Assembly: GCA_905182995.1 (NCBI GenBank) | Contig: CAJJDP010000080.1 | Location: 372,001 to 436,000 of the forward strand | Source of the DNA: Paramecium octaurelia | Taxonomy: Eukaryota > Ciliophora > Oligohymenophorea > Peniculida > Parameciidae | Length of the DNA stretch: 64,000 bases | Direction of reading: 5' to 3' | In this document: piece after piece, positions 9,869 to 21,600 of the stretch | How positions within the stretch are numbered: position 1 is the first letter of the stretch | Layout: each line of letters starts with the position of its first letter | Program-made: the position numbers and the translations under genes | Notes under the pieces: model-generated | The model's input: the letters and a program-made list of their open reading frames with translations, nothing else | Told to the model about the DNA's origin: nothing | The model's database searches: none

Positions 9869-11817
9869 TCACAAATTATGACTAATTTCAATTGAATAAG
9901 CTTCAACATCTTCTACTACAAATTCCTTACTACCTGTCAAAGAGGTTTAACCATAACAAGTATTAGAATCACAACCATTGCAAATTGTGAGTTGGCCTGG
10001 GATCTCAATGATGTTGTCTTCAAATAATAAAATGTCATCCAATTCTTATATTTGGCGATTCGATATATTTAGCAAATACTTTTCATTTCCAAATATGAGA
10101 ACTCCAATGATTTTATTGTAATCAAAAACCCTAATCAAAATAAGTAAATTTTCGACTCCAGAGCAATTGTTTTTAAAAGAATCAATATCGTACCCACTAA
10201 GAGATCCTAACTGAAGTCTTCTCAGGTAAATTTGAGAGAAGATTGTGATTTTTAGGTGATCAAAAATATAATTAAGTTGATTAACCTTGTCTAAAGTGAC
10301 AGGTTCGGCATCATATTGAAACCTCTCAGTTTATTGAACAGTTAATTATAATTAGCTTTGTGCAACAGTTTGGTTTTTTAAAAATTAGAACTCTGACTTA
10401 GCCAATTCTTATTGTTAAAGAAATTGACTAGTAGTGGATTGATTCATGGATTCTAAGGTTTGATCATTAAAGTCATGTTCACTATATTACAAATCAGAAA
10501 CAGTTTAGCCTCTTTGAATTAATTAACTTTTTAAGGTTTCAATTTAGGATCTCAGAGTAATGATTTCCCTATCATTAATATCCCTTATGCTGTCTTCTAA
10601 TTCTATGATAGTTCTATCCTTTTAGTTGATTTAACTTTTCAGGGTTAAGAGTTCCTATCTGAGATTTTCAATTTCTTTATCTTTTTCAATTAATTTGTTG
10701 TCTAGCTTTTGAGTGATAGTTTCTAATAATGTATCTTTAAAATTATTAGTGTTTTTCATGCTTGTTTCTAGAGCTATGGATAATTTTTGTGTCTCTTATT
10801 CTAATTATTTGTTTTGGTCTTCTAATTCCACCATACGTTTCTTGAAATAGTAATTTTCGCTTTTATTCACATCGAAATAATCAAAATAATGCTTTTCTGG
10901 CTATGGTAATAATCTATTAAATAAATATCAGCTTACTGGTAGTCTTTTACAGATTGGTGACATGGTTGAATATGAGGTTCATCTAAAATTGTGTGGGATT
11001 GTCTACAAGCTAATTGATGGTAAATTTTATAATATTCTTCGCTAGTGAGGGAATTCCTGTCAATCAATTACACAATTAATTCTTTGAGATCCTCCTCATT
11101 TGTGTTGTACAATTCTAGGATTTGGAAGATTTCATAATTTGTTAGATATTGTCTTTATTCCGATTTGGTTTTTTTATAAGTGTTGTGGGCCTAGATGAGA
11201 TGAATAAAGCAAGCTTTATTTAATCCTAGAACATCGGATGGGGTGGTTTTCTTATGATTCTTCTTCAATTTCAGCATCCCAAGATCAAATAATTGTATGA
11301 ATGCGTCGGGGTTGCTATCCAAGAATTCATAACAAGATACTCTTAGATCCTCGAGTCCATAGAGTTCACTTAATTAGAGGGCAAAAGTGAATGATTTTTT
11401 ATTGATTTGAAATGAACTTTCAATTTATTTACACAAACCCTCACATTTTATGAAACTACATATTTGATAGGCTAGATAGAGCTCTTGATATGTGTAAATG
11501 ATGTATTATCCTCCATAAAAGCATTTAAGAATTCCCTCAAAAATATCTGGATCATATTCCTGAATGGAGATGACTTTTTTATCGCAATCAAAGAATGGAC
11601 TTTCAATTCTTAGATGAGCCTTTTATAACTCAAACCTTTTGTTTTTCACTTGGATTACCACATCAGCATGAGCATCTTTAGGGAATTGTTCTAATAATTT
11701 TCTATTGGTTGATAATTGCAGACTTGTCAGCATATTAAGAGTTTTGGCAGGCGATTCTATTTGATTAGAAGAGAGACTTGGCTGATGAGCCGTTTGTGGT
11801 CGTTGTTGTTGTTACAT
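9869..11817 (-). CDS. BTB/POZ + coiled coil + TLDc-domain protein
   Basis: 641 residues; one 23-nt intron at 10914-10936 (GTAAGC...TAG). N-terminal Gln-rich leader, BTB domain (about 40-140: FPKDAHADVVIQVKNKRFEL, then ESPFFDCDKKVI) with a BACK-like helical follow-on, a coiled coil (about 290-420, ENLRQELLTLKSQINQKD) and a C-terminal TLDc-like domain in which FGNEKYLLNI, GQLTIC and GSKEFVVEDVEAYSIE match the TLDc strands and terminal GxxxFxxxxxExY motif. BTB domains usually recruit Cul3 ubiquitin ligases; TLDc domains bind the V-ATPase (TBC/OXR family). BTB-TLDc proteins are a common ciliate class. Role of this copy unknown. Confidence 0.8.
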
Positions 11818-11892
11818 CTCAGAGGGATTGGGTTCTTGTATATAAAATATAAAGATTTTAATTTTTGTTAATGTATTGCAATATATTAAGGC

Positions 11893-12612
11893 TCATCTAC
11901 CCAAAATGTTCTTGGTACCTCTTGCAGCCTTGAAGTCATCACAAGGATGTCTGTAGAAGGAGATGATCTTTTTGCCCCATTAGAATTATGAGACCATGTA
12001 ACCCTTCAAATTGATATCATCCTTTGAGCCTGGAATCCAATTGTGAGTTTCGGTCAATTCCTCTAAGTCTGCTTCCAATCCTGGATAGAAATCGTAATCC
12101 TCATGGACTAATCATTCAAATTAATTATTATACTGACATAGTCATTCCTATCTCCATACTATTCTAAATCTAATAAAGCCAAATGTTGATCCAAATAGTA
12201 GTTACTCCAAACTGCGCTATGGAATGTGAGTTCATTCTCTAAGTCTTCTAATTCTTTGCTTTGACTAGACACAACTTGATGACAGATGCGTTCAACATCA
12301 AATTCCCTTTGTAATAAGGTGTCATGCCCTTTTTAAACTTTATCAACCAACCCTTCAGTGGTGATCTACTCTTTCCAATGATTCCAATCAATTTCCTATT
12401 CATCGAAACACAAGCAATACTTGAGCAGCACCTGTTGAAGGTTTTGAATAGAAATTAAACAAAGAACTCAATTAAGATGCATAAAATCTGCTTTCTAATG
12501 TGTTAGCTTTAACACTCAAAGTTTACAACCATTTATTGACACGATCAAGATTTGCTGATGGACGAGCAGCAACCGTCTTGCTTCTTGTTTAATTAACAAT
12601 TAATCTTCTCAT
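11893..12612 (-). CDS. Hypothetical protein, possible mitochondrial subunit
   Basis: 210 residues from four exons; introns 12495-12526 (32 nt), 12432-12460 (29 nt, ends CAG) and 12108-12133 (26 nt) are needed to keep one frame, and then the length closes exactly. N-terminus MRRLIVNQTRSKTVAARPSA is Arg/Ser-rich without acids, as in mitochondrial targeting peptides. The middle is acidic and helical (LEDLENELTFHSAVWSNYY), the end is compact (GKKIISFYRHPCDDFKAARG). No family could be named; a ciliate-specific respiratory or ATP-synthase subunit is a guess only. The first intron pair is inferred from frame, so the region near residue 40 is the least certain. Confidence 0.6.
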
Positions 12613-13682
12613 ATCCAAAATTAAATATTTATGTGAAAAAATTCATTATTCACTCACTTCCTTTGGAAACAATTTCATCATCTTAAGAATAGAGCATAGA
12701 ATGATGATCATTTTTCGTATTTTTTTAGTTCACTCATTGTAAAGTTAAGCAATCTTTATAAAATAGGACGTATAATTTATAATAATATCAAGGTTATCAA
12801 AGCAAGAAAAAATATAATGAAAAAAGGATGTACAGACATCCTTATTTTTGGATCAAGAGTTTCTTATTTTCGATTATTATACAAAATACTTTGAAATCAT
12901 ATTAATTTTATAACATGTTGTGTGCTATTAGCTTAATATAGCTTTAAATAATAATTAGAAAAAATTATCTGATTCTTCTATTGTTCAGTGATGCACCAAG
13001 ATATTATGAACTTAATCAACCCTGTAATAACAATTAATCTTATTTACCCATTTTATATTTGTCATAATATTGAAATGATAACCAAAGAAATGAGATAAAC
13101 TATGCTTTTATCATGTGCAGTTTTACACTTTGTCTCAATTAAATTGGAACTATAGCGCAGATTATCAACATATAAAAAGACATTATTAGTAATAAAGATT
13201 TATATCTATTTTAGGGAAATGCTGAGAATTTTGTCTCCAAACCAAACCAGCTATAAAGCAGAGCAAATTATCTCGAATATCGATGCAGCAAGAGGAATAA
13301 TATTAATTTTCAAACGCGCCAAATATGTAATTAACCTAATCATTATTTAATAATTTCTAATTTTGGTATAAAGCAGTTATTGAAAATTGATTCTAAAGGA
13401 GAATTTAAAAAGCAATATAATGATCCTACAAAGTAAATTTCACTTTCTTGTAATTAATAAATTGCAGAATTTGAAAAAGCAATCGATTTCAAGTACTTCT
13501 TCCCTCAATACAATTTGCATGTATTAATTTGGATTATAATAACAGGCTAAATACATAAACAAAAATGCAAAATGCATTTATTAGTTCTTTAATCATGAAA
13601 TTAAGAATAGAACATCAGTAAGAATAAGAGAAGCTCTAAATCAAATGAAATATTTTATTAATATTATATTAATTAAAATAAT
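12613..13682. other. 1.07-kb spacer with a possible chaperonin-like fragment and a hairpin
   Basis: Divergent spacer. At 13219-13327 (plus) a short frame reads MLRILSPNQTSYKAEQ then ISNIDAARGI, which recalls the first 30 residues of CCT-zeta (NP-KAE...NISAARG) but loses similarity immediately after; it may be a relic or chance. A further open stretch at about 13375-13630 has no recognisable family and cannot be joined by a normal-length intron. A strong hairpin is listed separately. No other gene is seen. Confidence 0.45.
12824..12843. other. Perfect 8-bp inverted repeat with 4-nt loop
   Basis: AAGGATGT, loop ACAG, ACATCCTT, flanked by A-runs on the left and T-runs on the right that lengthen the stem by about four A:T pairs with one bulge. 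It lies in the spacer between two divergent genes, away from any coding exon. Could be a structured RNA or terminator element, or chance in AT-rich DNA. Confidence 0.4.
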
Positions 13683-14277
13683 ATGGATTTTGAAACTCAA
13701 ATCATTATTTGTAGAAATAATGCAAAGAGTGTAGTGGACAAAAGACTAAGAGGATTTGTTTAGGTTTGGAATCAAGTAAATTGATTTTGAACATTAGATT
13801 TTCGATGATGATGAGGAGATAATTGATTTTGAGGCTGATCCTAATTTGGTAAAATAAATAAATTACTATTACTAATTGCACGAGTACGATTAAGTAAATA
13901 AATATACAAAGTAGACCTAAATAAGTTTTGTTGATAAAATTGAAGATTCGAATATTGAGCATTTGATGGACTAAAAATCTATTGATTATCTGAAATATTT
14001 AGGATTCGAATATGATGAATTATCAAAAGATAGAGTATCAGAATGGTTAACTAAAATTACTCCTTTATTGGGTGAGTGTTATAGGTTAAATTGCGTTGAA
14101 ATTATCGAAATTTTAAAAATAAGTGTTGCAATATTTTTCTATATTGAGGGTTTAACTGAAAAGGAGTTTTAACAATTTGCATTGAAATGGGGAATCCAGT
14201 ATCCCTTACCTCCTCAAAGATAAAGGAAAATAGTTGAGGAAAATAAATTTATTTTTGAGAGACAAGGAAAGAAATGA
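13683..14277 (+). CDS. Hypothetical acidic protein
   Basis: 190 residues, two exons with a 22-nt intron at 13776-13797 (GTA...TAG) after the codons for WNQ. An acidic patch IFDDDEEIIDFEADP follows the splice site; then a tract YYYQLHEYDQ, and a helical C-terminal half (EWLTKITPLLGECYRLNCVE ... TEKEFQQFALKWGIQYPLP). No signal peptide or membrane span. No known family recognised. The following plus-strand gene begins 39 bp after its stop. Confidence 0.6.
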
Positions 14278-14316
14278 TTTATCATAATATTATTGAATAT
14301 TGCTATAAAAAAATTA

Positions 14317-16088
14317 ATGCAGTAAAAAGTTCATCTAAAATCGCTTGATGATGCATGCGAGGATCCGCATCTTCATGAAGCGATAAAATTGTTTTTAACA
14401 ATGAATAAAGAAAATCACACAAGGGAAGAACTATATTTTATATTGCAAAGAATGGAGGAACTCCCATACTTTAAACAATTTGTAGCTGAAAAATTATAGA
14501 AAGGAACGCAAAGGAATGACATACTTGAAGTATTTATTAGGTTTTTCCTCTTAGTTGTGTTCTCGATTGAGAATGGAATATTTTAAAGGAGGAGAAGTCT
14601 TATTCTAAGAAAATGATCCTTCAAACGATAAGCTATACATTATTTTTTATGGTGATGTTATGCTGATGAGATTGAAAAAAATGGATTAGCTAATGACATT
14701 GTAAAGATAGAACTCAGAAGCTACTCCTTAGATTCCGAATTAATAACAGCAATTTAAAATTTCTACAATTTTACATGCAAAAAGACTGACTCACAAAATA
14801 GTTAAACATCATAATCATCATAAAGAATCCTGCATAAATCAAGAGGAGAAGAAGAGGTTGGAATAATCGTATGGCGAATGTATGCGCATCTTAGGAGAAG
14901 GAAACGGTTTCGGTGAAAAAGCATTGGCCGAAAATATCCCAAGAACTCTTACTGTTGCTTGCTATAGTTTAGAATCATTCATTGTAGTGTTGAAAAAAGA
15001 TGACTTTCTGACATATCAAATGACATTCGAAAAAACAAAAAAAGAAAAGCAATAATTGATGTTTAATATATTTAAGAGTAATTATCTCTTGGAATAATTT
15101 AGATGTTAATAACGAATATTCAACTTAGAGATTGGAAAGTATGATTTACAGTTGCTAAACAATTTAATATGATAGAGCAACATAGCTAACATCAGAAGAC
15201 GAAAGTGGCGATTCCTTTTACATAATTATATCAGGTGACGTAACTGTTTATAAAAGAGTTGATAATAAAAACATTCCATTATGCATTGTTTCTTAAGGAC
15301 ACTTATTAGGAGAGGAAATTGTAATTAATAAAACTGCCAATTATGAATTCACCTCAATAGTAACATCTTTATAAGCCCTCGTTATTGTCATAGATTCTTA
15401 AGAATTTATACACAAATTTCCAGAAGAGTGTCGAATTCAGTTAGAACATGATTATAAATAAAAAAGTCGTAATAGGCAGAATTTAGTTAAACTCCTTTGT
15501 TAAAAGAAAAAGATAGACACAATAACAAATGGAGTTCAAAAAGATTAGATTTTAAAATTAGCAGAAATAGATAATTATTTTATCAGCAATCGAACTAGTT
15601 TCAACAGTGCTAAGAAAACAGATTTAAAATTAAATTCAAATTTCCTAATGGTTTATTCTAACCCCAGTGTTCAAAATTATTGTATTCAATCCATTGTAGA
15701 GAAAGAAAAGGTTTTTTCTTCCATGCAATCAAACTTGAATCCAATTATTAACAATAACAGTGAGCCAAATGAATTTAATTTAGGCAATCTATCAAAGGAT
15801 TACCTTAAAAGAAGAAAATTTTTATTTTAATCTAAATTGAATTAAAAACTCCCTTTACAAAACTTTTTAAAGCCCAGTTCTAGAGTACTTCCTATGTCAA
15901 TAAAGCGTGATGTAATGAAAAATTATAAATCAAACAACAAAAGAATCAATTTCCATTCTAGTGTGAACATCATTAATTATGCTAGTCCAGTCGCATTAAA
16001 AAAATCTAATTCAAAATATATACAATACGAATGTAGAGAAAGTAGCACTAATATATACACATAATTTGATGATAAATAGTCTATTTGA
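14317..16088 (+). CDS. Protein with two cyclic-nucleotide-binding domains
   Basis: 573 residues; introns 14530-14554 (25 nt) and 15151-15175 (25 nt). An N-terminal helical region precedes CNBD-A, which has FKGGEVLFQENDPSNDKLYI, then the phosphate-binding cassette GEGNGFGEKALAENIPRTLT: FGEKA and the Arg in IPR are those that hold the cyclic phosphate, so this domain is probably competent. CNBD-B (SGDSFYIIISGDVTVYKRV, LLGEEIVINKTANYEF) lacks the Arg and is probably structural. The Ser/Asn-rich C-terminal 200 residues look disordered. It has no kinase, channel or PKA inhibitor/docking segment, so it is a stand-alone CNBD protein of the type abundant in ciliates. Function unknown. Confidence 0.85.
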
Positions 16089-16264
16089 TTATAAATTGAT
16101 CTGTAGTATATTAGATACAATATTATAAAAAATATATCCTTTTTGAGAATAAACTGTCTTCTTTAAATTACTACTCTATTTACTCTCATATGCTTAATCT
16201 TTTTTCAAAAAAACAATGTGACTATTATATTTTTAAACTTATTAAAATAAAATTAATTATTGCA

Positions 16265-19200
16265 ATGAGTGAAGATGAAGAATGGTTGAATGTAGGCAAG
16301 TCATTCGTCTAAAATTAACCAAAATAATAAGAGAATATTATAGAAGACATTATTATTGAAAATTAAAAGGAGAAAAAGAAAAAAGATAAAAAAAAAGAAA
16401 AATTGTCTTAAGCATAATAACAAATTGCAATCAAGTTTACAGAAGAAGAGATTGAAGCCTATTATGATTAAAAATTGGAAAATTGTAATTAAGTATTTTC
16501 ATATTGATTTTTTCTGTAGAATATAAAATAGACACTTCAAAATCATTTATTTATAAGCACGAAATGGGAGCTGGCTTATTATCTGTTTAAGTACTTCCAA
16601 TTGGTAATAATTAAATTTTAGCTTATGGTTTTTTGGAGTAAGACATTCCTCACTATGTCAGAACAAATCAGTACTCAATTTTGTTATTTCTAGGTAAAGA
16701 ATATTGGGGGTGAAAAATCAAAAAAAAGTCAATTCGATTCTTGATAGTGTCACAAGAACAAGAGAAAAATAAACATTTGAATATACTAGATATACTGAGT
16801 CTGCTCATTTTCAAACAGAAAAATCCTATGTTATATAACCTTAATCTAAGCTTTGCAATGAGGACTTTGTGCCCTTTAATAATTAATTGATTGAAGTTGA
16901 TCCCATTTCCAAGGATTAAAAGCTCTAAGATCGAAATTTAGAATTATAAAATTAGCTTCAGACAAATGTGAATGATTTAGATATTTGGAAAGAATTTTTG
17001 TTAATCTAAGAAAAAATTGCAGAATTGTAAGGTTATAACGAACCTTTATTGTTGGCAAATCGAAGATTATCAATTTTACAAAAATTGGAGCAAGTATCAG
17101 AAGTGCTCGCTGATCACCCATGGGTATTAGCTTATAAAATCTCTCTAATGCAAAATTTAGAGTTAAGAAATGATGAATTACATAAAGAAATTGATAATTG
17201 TTGGGCTGAGCTATTTTCAAAATATGTTCATATACAACCAATATGGATTCTTTTTCTGGACCATAAACTCAAAACAGAAATATTTAGTGCCACAATGTTA
17301 AGAGTCGAAGCTAATAAACATATAGCTAATTTATAAAAGCTGATTAATGAAACCACAAGGGCACAACTGGTTTAGTTATTCAAAAGAATTTATATCGAAT
17401 TAATATAGTAAATAGCTTTTTATGAAAGTGAAATGGGTTTTAAAGAGAGATCTGTTGGTATTCTTTAAGCATTATGTGAAATGAATTTATTTGCTCCTAA
17501 GCATTTATAAAGGACCTATGATTTGGAAGAAAAAGTTAAAGAATTTAGAAATTATTGGGATTTGAATGTGAGAACTGGAGAATAAAATGAATACGGGTGG
17601 ATTGACACACCTGAATTGAAAGATGATTTCATTGGGTATTTTGATTTGAGTCAATAAATATAAGAGCAAGAGGATTAAATTTAATAATTCCTATCCTTTC
17701 AATAGTTGAAAAGATGGAGACCAGCTAATCAACGTTTTGATATAGAATGGATTAAGTAAAATGTTGATGCAGCAGTAATTTATGAAGATATTGAACCTTA
17801 CCTTTACATTTTTAATGATTAAGAATCTAAACTTAATCTTGTAAGTATTTTATTACAATAAATTGGGTATCCTCCAATTGATTCATATATTTTACCTTAA
17901 ATAAATTAATTTCATAGTGCTGATATGTGTTACAATAAAATTAGCTTTGATTATCATTAGAATGAATTTTTCATTAAATATCAAAGCATTTTTTAAGGTA
18001 AGTTTTAAAATAACTTATCCTAATTTGTATATGTAAAACGATTGCTCGAAAAAGTTTACCAACAGATTAATAATTAGTTTTTACTGGTTTATCTATTCAT
18101 GCTTTATGGTATTTTATATTTGAACAATGATGTAATTGCACCCAATTAGGTTTTATAATAAGAATTAAAATCTGGATTAAAGTAGATCAAAAATATATTA
18201 AAAGATTAATAAAATAATTTAGTACTTTGGATACTTTACTAAGAAATTGAATCGCTTAAAAAATAATCTTATCAAGTTCAACTCATCTCTTAAATAAAGC
18301 TATTTGCTAAATCTAGGAAATAAAAGTTAATGATCCTCTATTTTTAATTTATCCATTAGAATTCTTATGAGACTTCACTTAATATAATAAAAGTAACAAT
18401 TATATTTCAATTATTTTAGGAAGCACTAACGGCTTATGGAGAAGAGACAAATATTAGTGATAGCACTTTAGTTTTAAAATTAAGAAATCTGTATAGACAA
18501 TCAAGAAACAAGTGGTAAAATATTGAATATCTTTTCCAATATAAGAAGGAACTTTATCCATTTTCATTGTCTAAACGATCTATATTATTAATTTTTCTTT
18601 TGTTTCTATAATAAAATGCCATAAATGAAAACTTATAAAATTTAATGCAAGAATCAAAGTAACTAAAAAGTGTCCATTTCACTGATTAATAATAAAGGAA
18701 AAAGATTTTAATTAAGTATAAGAATGAAGTGTCATTAATTCTGTTAAACCTTTTAAGATTTTCTTAGGAAAAGGAAGAGATATGTAAAGTCGCTTTAAAA
18801 TTGGATTAAGATTAAATAATTTTTTTTATTACCTACATCCATTATTTAACTAAGAAATTCTTGTACTTTTAAAGACTAGTTGAGTTACAAGAAATAATTT
18901 AATTGTAATCGCCCTAAATATGTTGGATAGCTTATGTACTTAGTCAAGATCCTAATAAATCATGGTTCTTGGTTGAGTATTTAAAAAATCAAACGGAGAA
19001 GGGATTAGCATAGATATATTGTGAAAGCAACGATTAAGAAAGTAAATTCTAAACTTATAAATAGATTTTGAAGGCACAGTAAATTTAAAGTATAATTATA
19101 TTTTGGAATTGATGTTCATGGATTTATAAAAAAAACTAAATCCAAATGTGAAATAAATGTATAAGAGTTTAAAAAGAAACCCATTCTCAATAGTATAGAA

Positions 19201-19311
19201 TAATAATTAATATAGTGTATGTATGCAAAAGTAATTGAAGAGCTTAAAGAGAGAAATGAATCACTTAATCTACTCCAGGATTTGTAAGAAAAAGAGTTAA
19301 AGTGCTTTTGA
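16265..19311 (+). CDS. NRDE2: NRDE2 nuclear RNAi / RNA-surveillance factor
   Basis: 971 residues from six exons; introns 16485-16519, 16671-16693, 18393-18419, 19042-19064 and 19193-19215 (35, 23, 27, 23, 23 nt). A 3n-length candidate intron at 16604-16621 may also be removed. After a Lys/Glu-rich N-terminus come ILAYGFLEQDIPHYVR and QRILGVKNQKKVN, then the NRDE-2 domain: LDIWKEFLLIQEKIAE, LADHPWVLAYKISLMQNLEL, QPIWILFLDHKL and GFKERSVGILQALCEMNLF, i.e. HAT/TPR-like helical repeats continuing to the C-terminus. NRDE2 works in nuclear small-RNA silencing in worms and binds the exosome helicase MTR4 in mammals; in a ciliate a role in nuclear RNA turnover or scnRNA-related pathways is plausible but inferred. 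Confidence 0.85.
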
Positions 19312-19941
19312 TCAACATTAATAAATCATTGTGATATCATTCATTAAGTTAATGCATATTTTTTTTAATATAATACTTAAACGAAGAGATTTAGTCTTCC
19401 TTTGTATTTCAAAGTGTAATAAACTAAAAAAAGTTATTACAAATCACTGAATTTTATTAGAAGTTTTCTTTTATATGGTCCATCTAAGAACATATATTTT
19501 TTTGAGATAGAAGAGATTTAATAATCTTTATAATTTTATACATATATTGTTTAAAATTATTGAATAAAATGAAAGGCAGACAGAATTATACAGACTCGTA
19601 ATAATGATGAAAGATTGTATCCTGCTATAATTGATTTATGTTATTTAGAACTTACTTATTTATTAAATACTTTTCAACTTATATTTAAATTTATTTAATA
19701 ACTTTGTCCAGAACTAAAAATTGGACATTATTTGTTGTGTTTATTTTTCAGCCACAACTCTGATAAACTACGAATTATTATCCTGTTTTAATCTATTGAT
19801 AAAGTTCTGTAGACTTTTATTCGAAGTAATTAAAGGGGGAACTGGTGAATAATGTTTTTCAAATGATAAGAGGCTAAATTAGATGATTTTTTTTTAATTT
19901 TAGAAAAATGATATATATATATTTAAATTAAGAGATGTTAT
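19312..19941. other. 630-bp convergent spacer, nothing recognised
   Basis: Lies between the NRDE2 stop and the stop of the minus-strand RING gene. AT-rich with poly-T runs; no open frame with protein-like composition and no RNA gene recognised. Confidence 0.7.
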
Positions 19942-21302
19942 TCATTTATTTGGTTCTTGATTGGTCTTAACATCTTTAATGGCTAAATTTGATCTGCAAA
20001 CTGGACATTCTTTTTTATTTTTCTAAAGCCACTCTTTTATACAGAGAGAATGAAAATTATGACTAAATTAATGAGTATTGAATACTGGCAATGGGTTTAT
20101 CTGACTTCTTAATTATTGTTTAAGTTATCTAAACAAATGGCACAACTATCTTAATTATTACAATCTTAAATTGGAATCGGAGTGAGTAAATCATAAAGAT
20201 TTTCATAATCTTATTATTAAGTGATCTGATTTTATTGCTGACCTTCTAATCTAGCCATTCTTAATCTTGCTTACATTCTTAGCATTTTTCTCTTTCTAAT
20301 GCTTTTGCATATAAAAAACAATATAATAATTATAATCACTGCTACTGAGATAACAACGACAATGATAATTATTACTATTATGGAAAAAGTATTTTCGGAC
20401 TTATCATATTTTGAGAGTTCTATTGTTAAAATGCAAACAATAGTATCTAAGGGACTATTTATGGGTCTTGCTGCAAAAACCAGTTAGATATTGTCGCTGG
20501 AAGGACTAAGACTATAAAAGATTAAGTCTAATGGCTAAGTGTCATAAATTTTGGATTGTTTTATATAGCTCTCTTCATTACTCAATTGATATTGACTTGG
20601 AATGATTAATGCATCTGTTAGTTGCAATATTATTTCAATCCCTTAATAACTGTTGGTCTATTTTTGAGTTTATAATTTACGCTTAGCTTTAATTAAATGT
20701 CCATTTAATCATAACCATCTATGTTCAGATAGAAGAATTGTGTCTCGTTTCCATAAAAGTATATCTCATTTTTATCCTCTTGAATTTCCATAGCCGTTTA
20801 ATGGCAATCAGAACCTACATAACCAGCTATACATTCGCATCCATCCTCCTAAAATAGAATTTATATTTACATAGCACTCTCCCTAATTCGAGCAACTATT
20901 ATCACAATACTCATCTTTGCTTCCCCATATGGTTATATTATAATTTCCCCTAGAGCTATTAGAATGTGCAGTGATGTAAATAATTTTGCCATTGGGTTCT
21001 ATTTTAAGAAATCTGGTTCTTCTCTTTTCATAAAAACTTATTCATTATCTATTGTAATACCTTATGTAATCACCCCTAGATGTGTTTAAATTTGGAATTT
21101 AATTAAGATCATAATTAAGTAAAAAAGACCAATCGTCTTAAAACAATGTAACTTAGACATAATAATAAGGATTGGTTAAATTTTTGATCCTATAGACATT
21201 ATCGCTAGAGATTCTATCAATCAAGGTCCAATAATTTTTATTATCAAATTCTACATCCTTTTATTGTTAAGTTAACACAAGAAAAGAGAATAGTATTAGC
21301 AT
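19942..21302 (-). CDS. Single-pass membrane protein with EGF-like module and RING-H2 finger (putative E3 ligase)
   Basis: 422 residues, five exons; introns at 21037-21060, 20849-20870, 20658-20680 and 20063-20085 (22-24 nt). Signal peptide (MLILFSFLVLT), a luminal domain with an EGF-like Cys set (YCDNSCSNQGECY, then CECIAGYVGSDC), one strong transmembrane span (IIVIIIIVVVISVAVIIII), a basic juxtamembrane (SIRKRK), and a C-terminal RING-H2: CAICLDN ... CHHNFHSLCIKEWL ... CPVC with all eight Cys/His ligands. The layout matches protease-associated/GRAIL-type membrane E3 ligases that ubiquitinate endosomal cargo, but with EGF in place of a PA domain. Each splice junction falls exactly where the frame requires it, including one inside the RING. 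Confidence 0.85.
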
Positions 21303-21600
21303 TTATAATTATTGTTAATTAAAATATTGGAACTAAAACAGAAAATTTAAGCCTAATTAAAAACAATCATTTTTAAAAGAATTGTAAGATACCTAACGAA
21401 TAATATAGCATTTTATTGAAAAAATCATTTTTATGAGTAGTTCATTCTGAATGGTCTCAAAAAAAATGCTAATAACCTCAGAGGACGTTATTTAAATTAT
21501 CTAAAATTATAAATTATATTATGAATTCGGAGTGGACTATATAGTTATATTATTTATCGAAACTGATATTCTCTATATTTATACAAAAAAAAACAAAAGT

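Noticed and set aside
16876..17241. 121-codon minus frame
   Set aside because: Antisense to NRDE2 exon 3, where the plus strand has the diagnostic NRDE-2 motifs.
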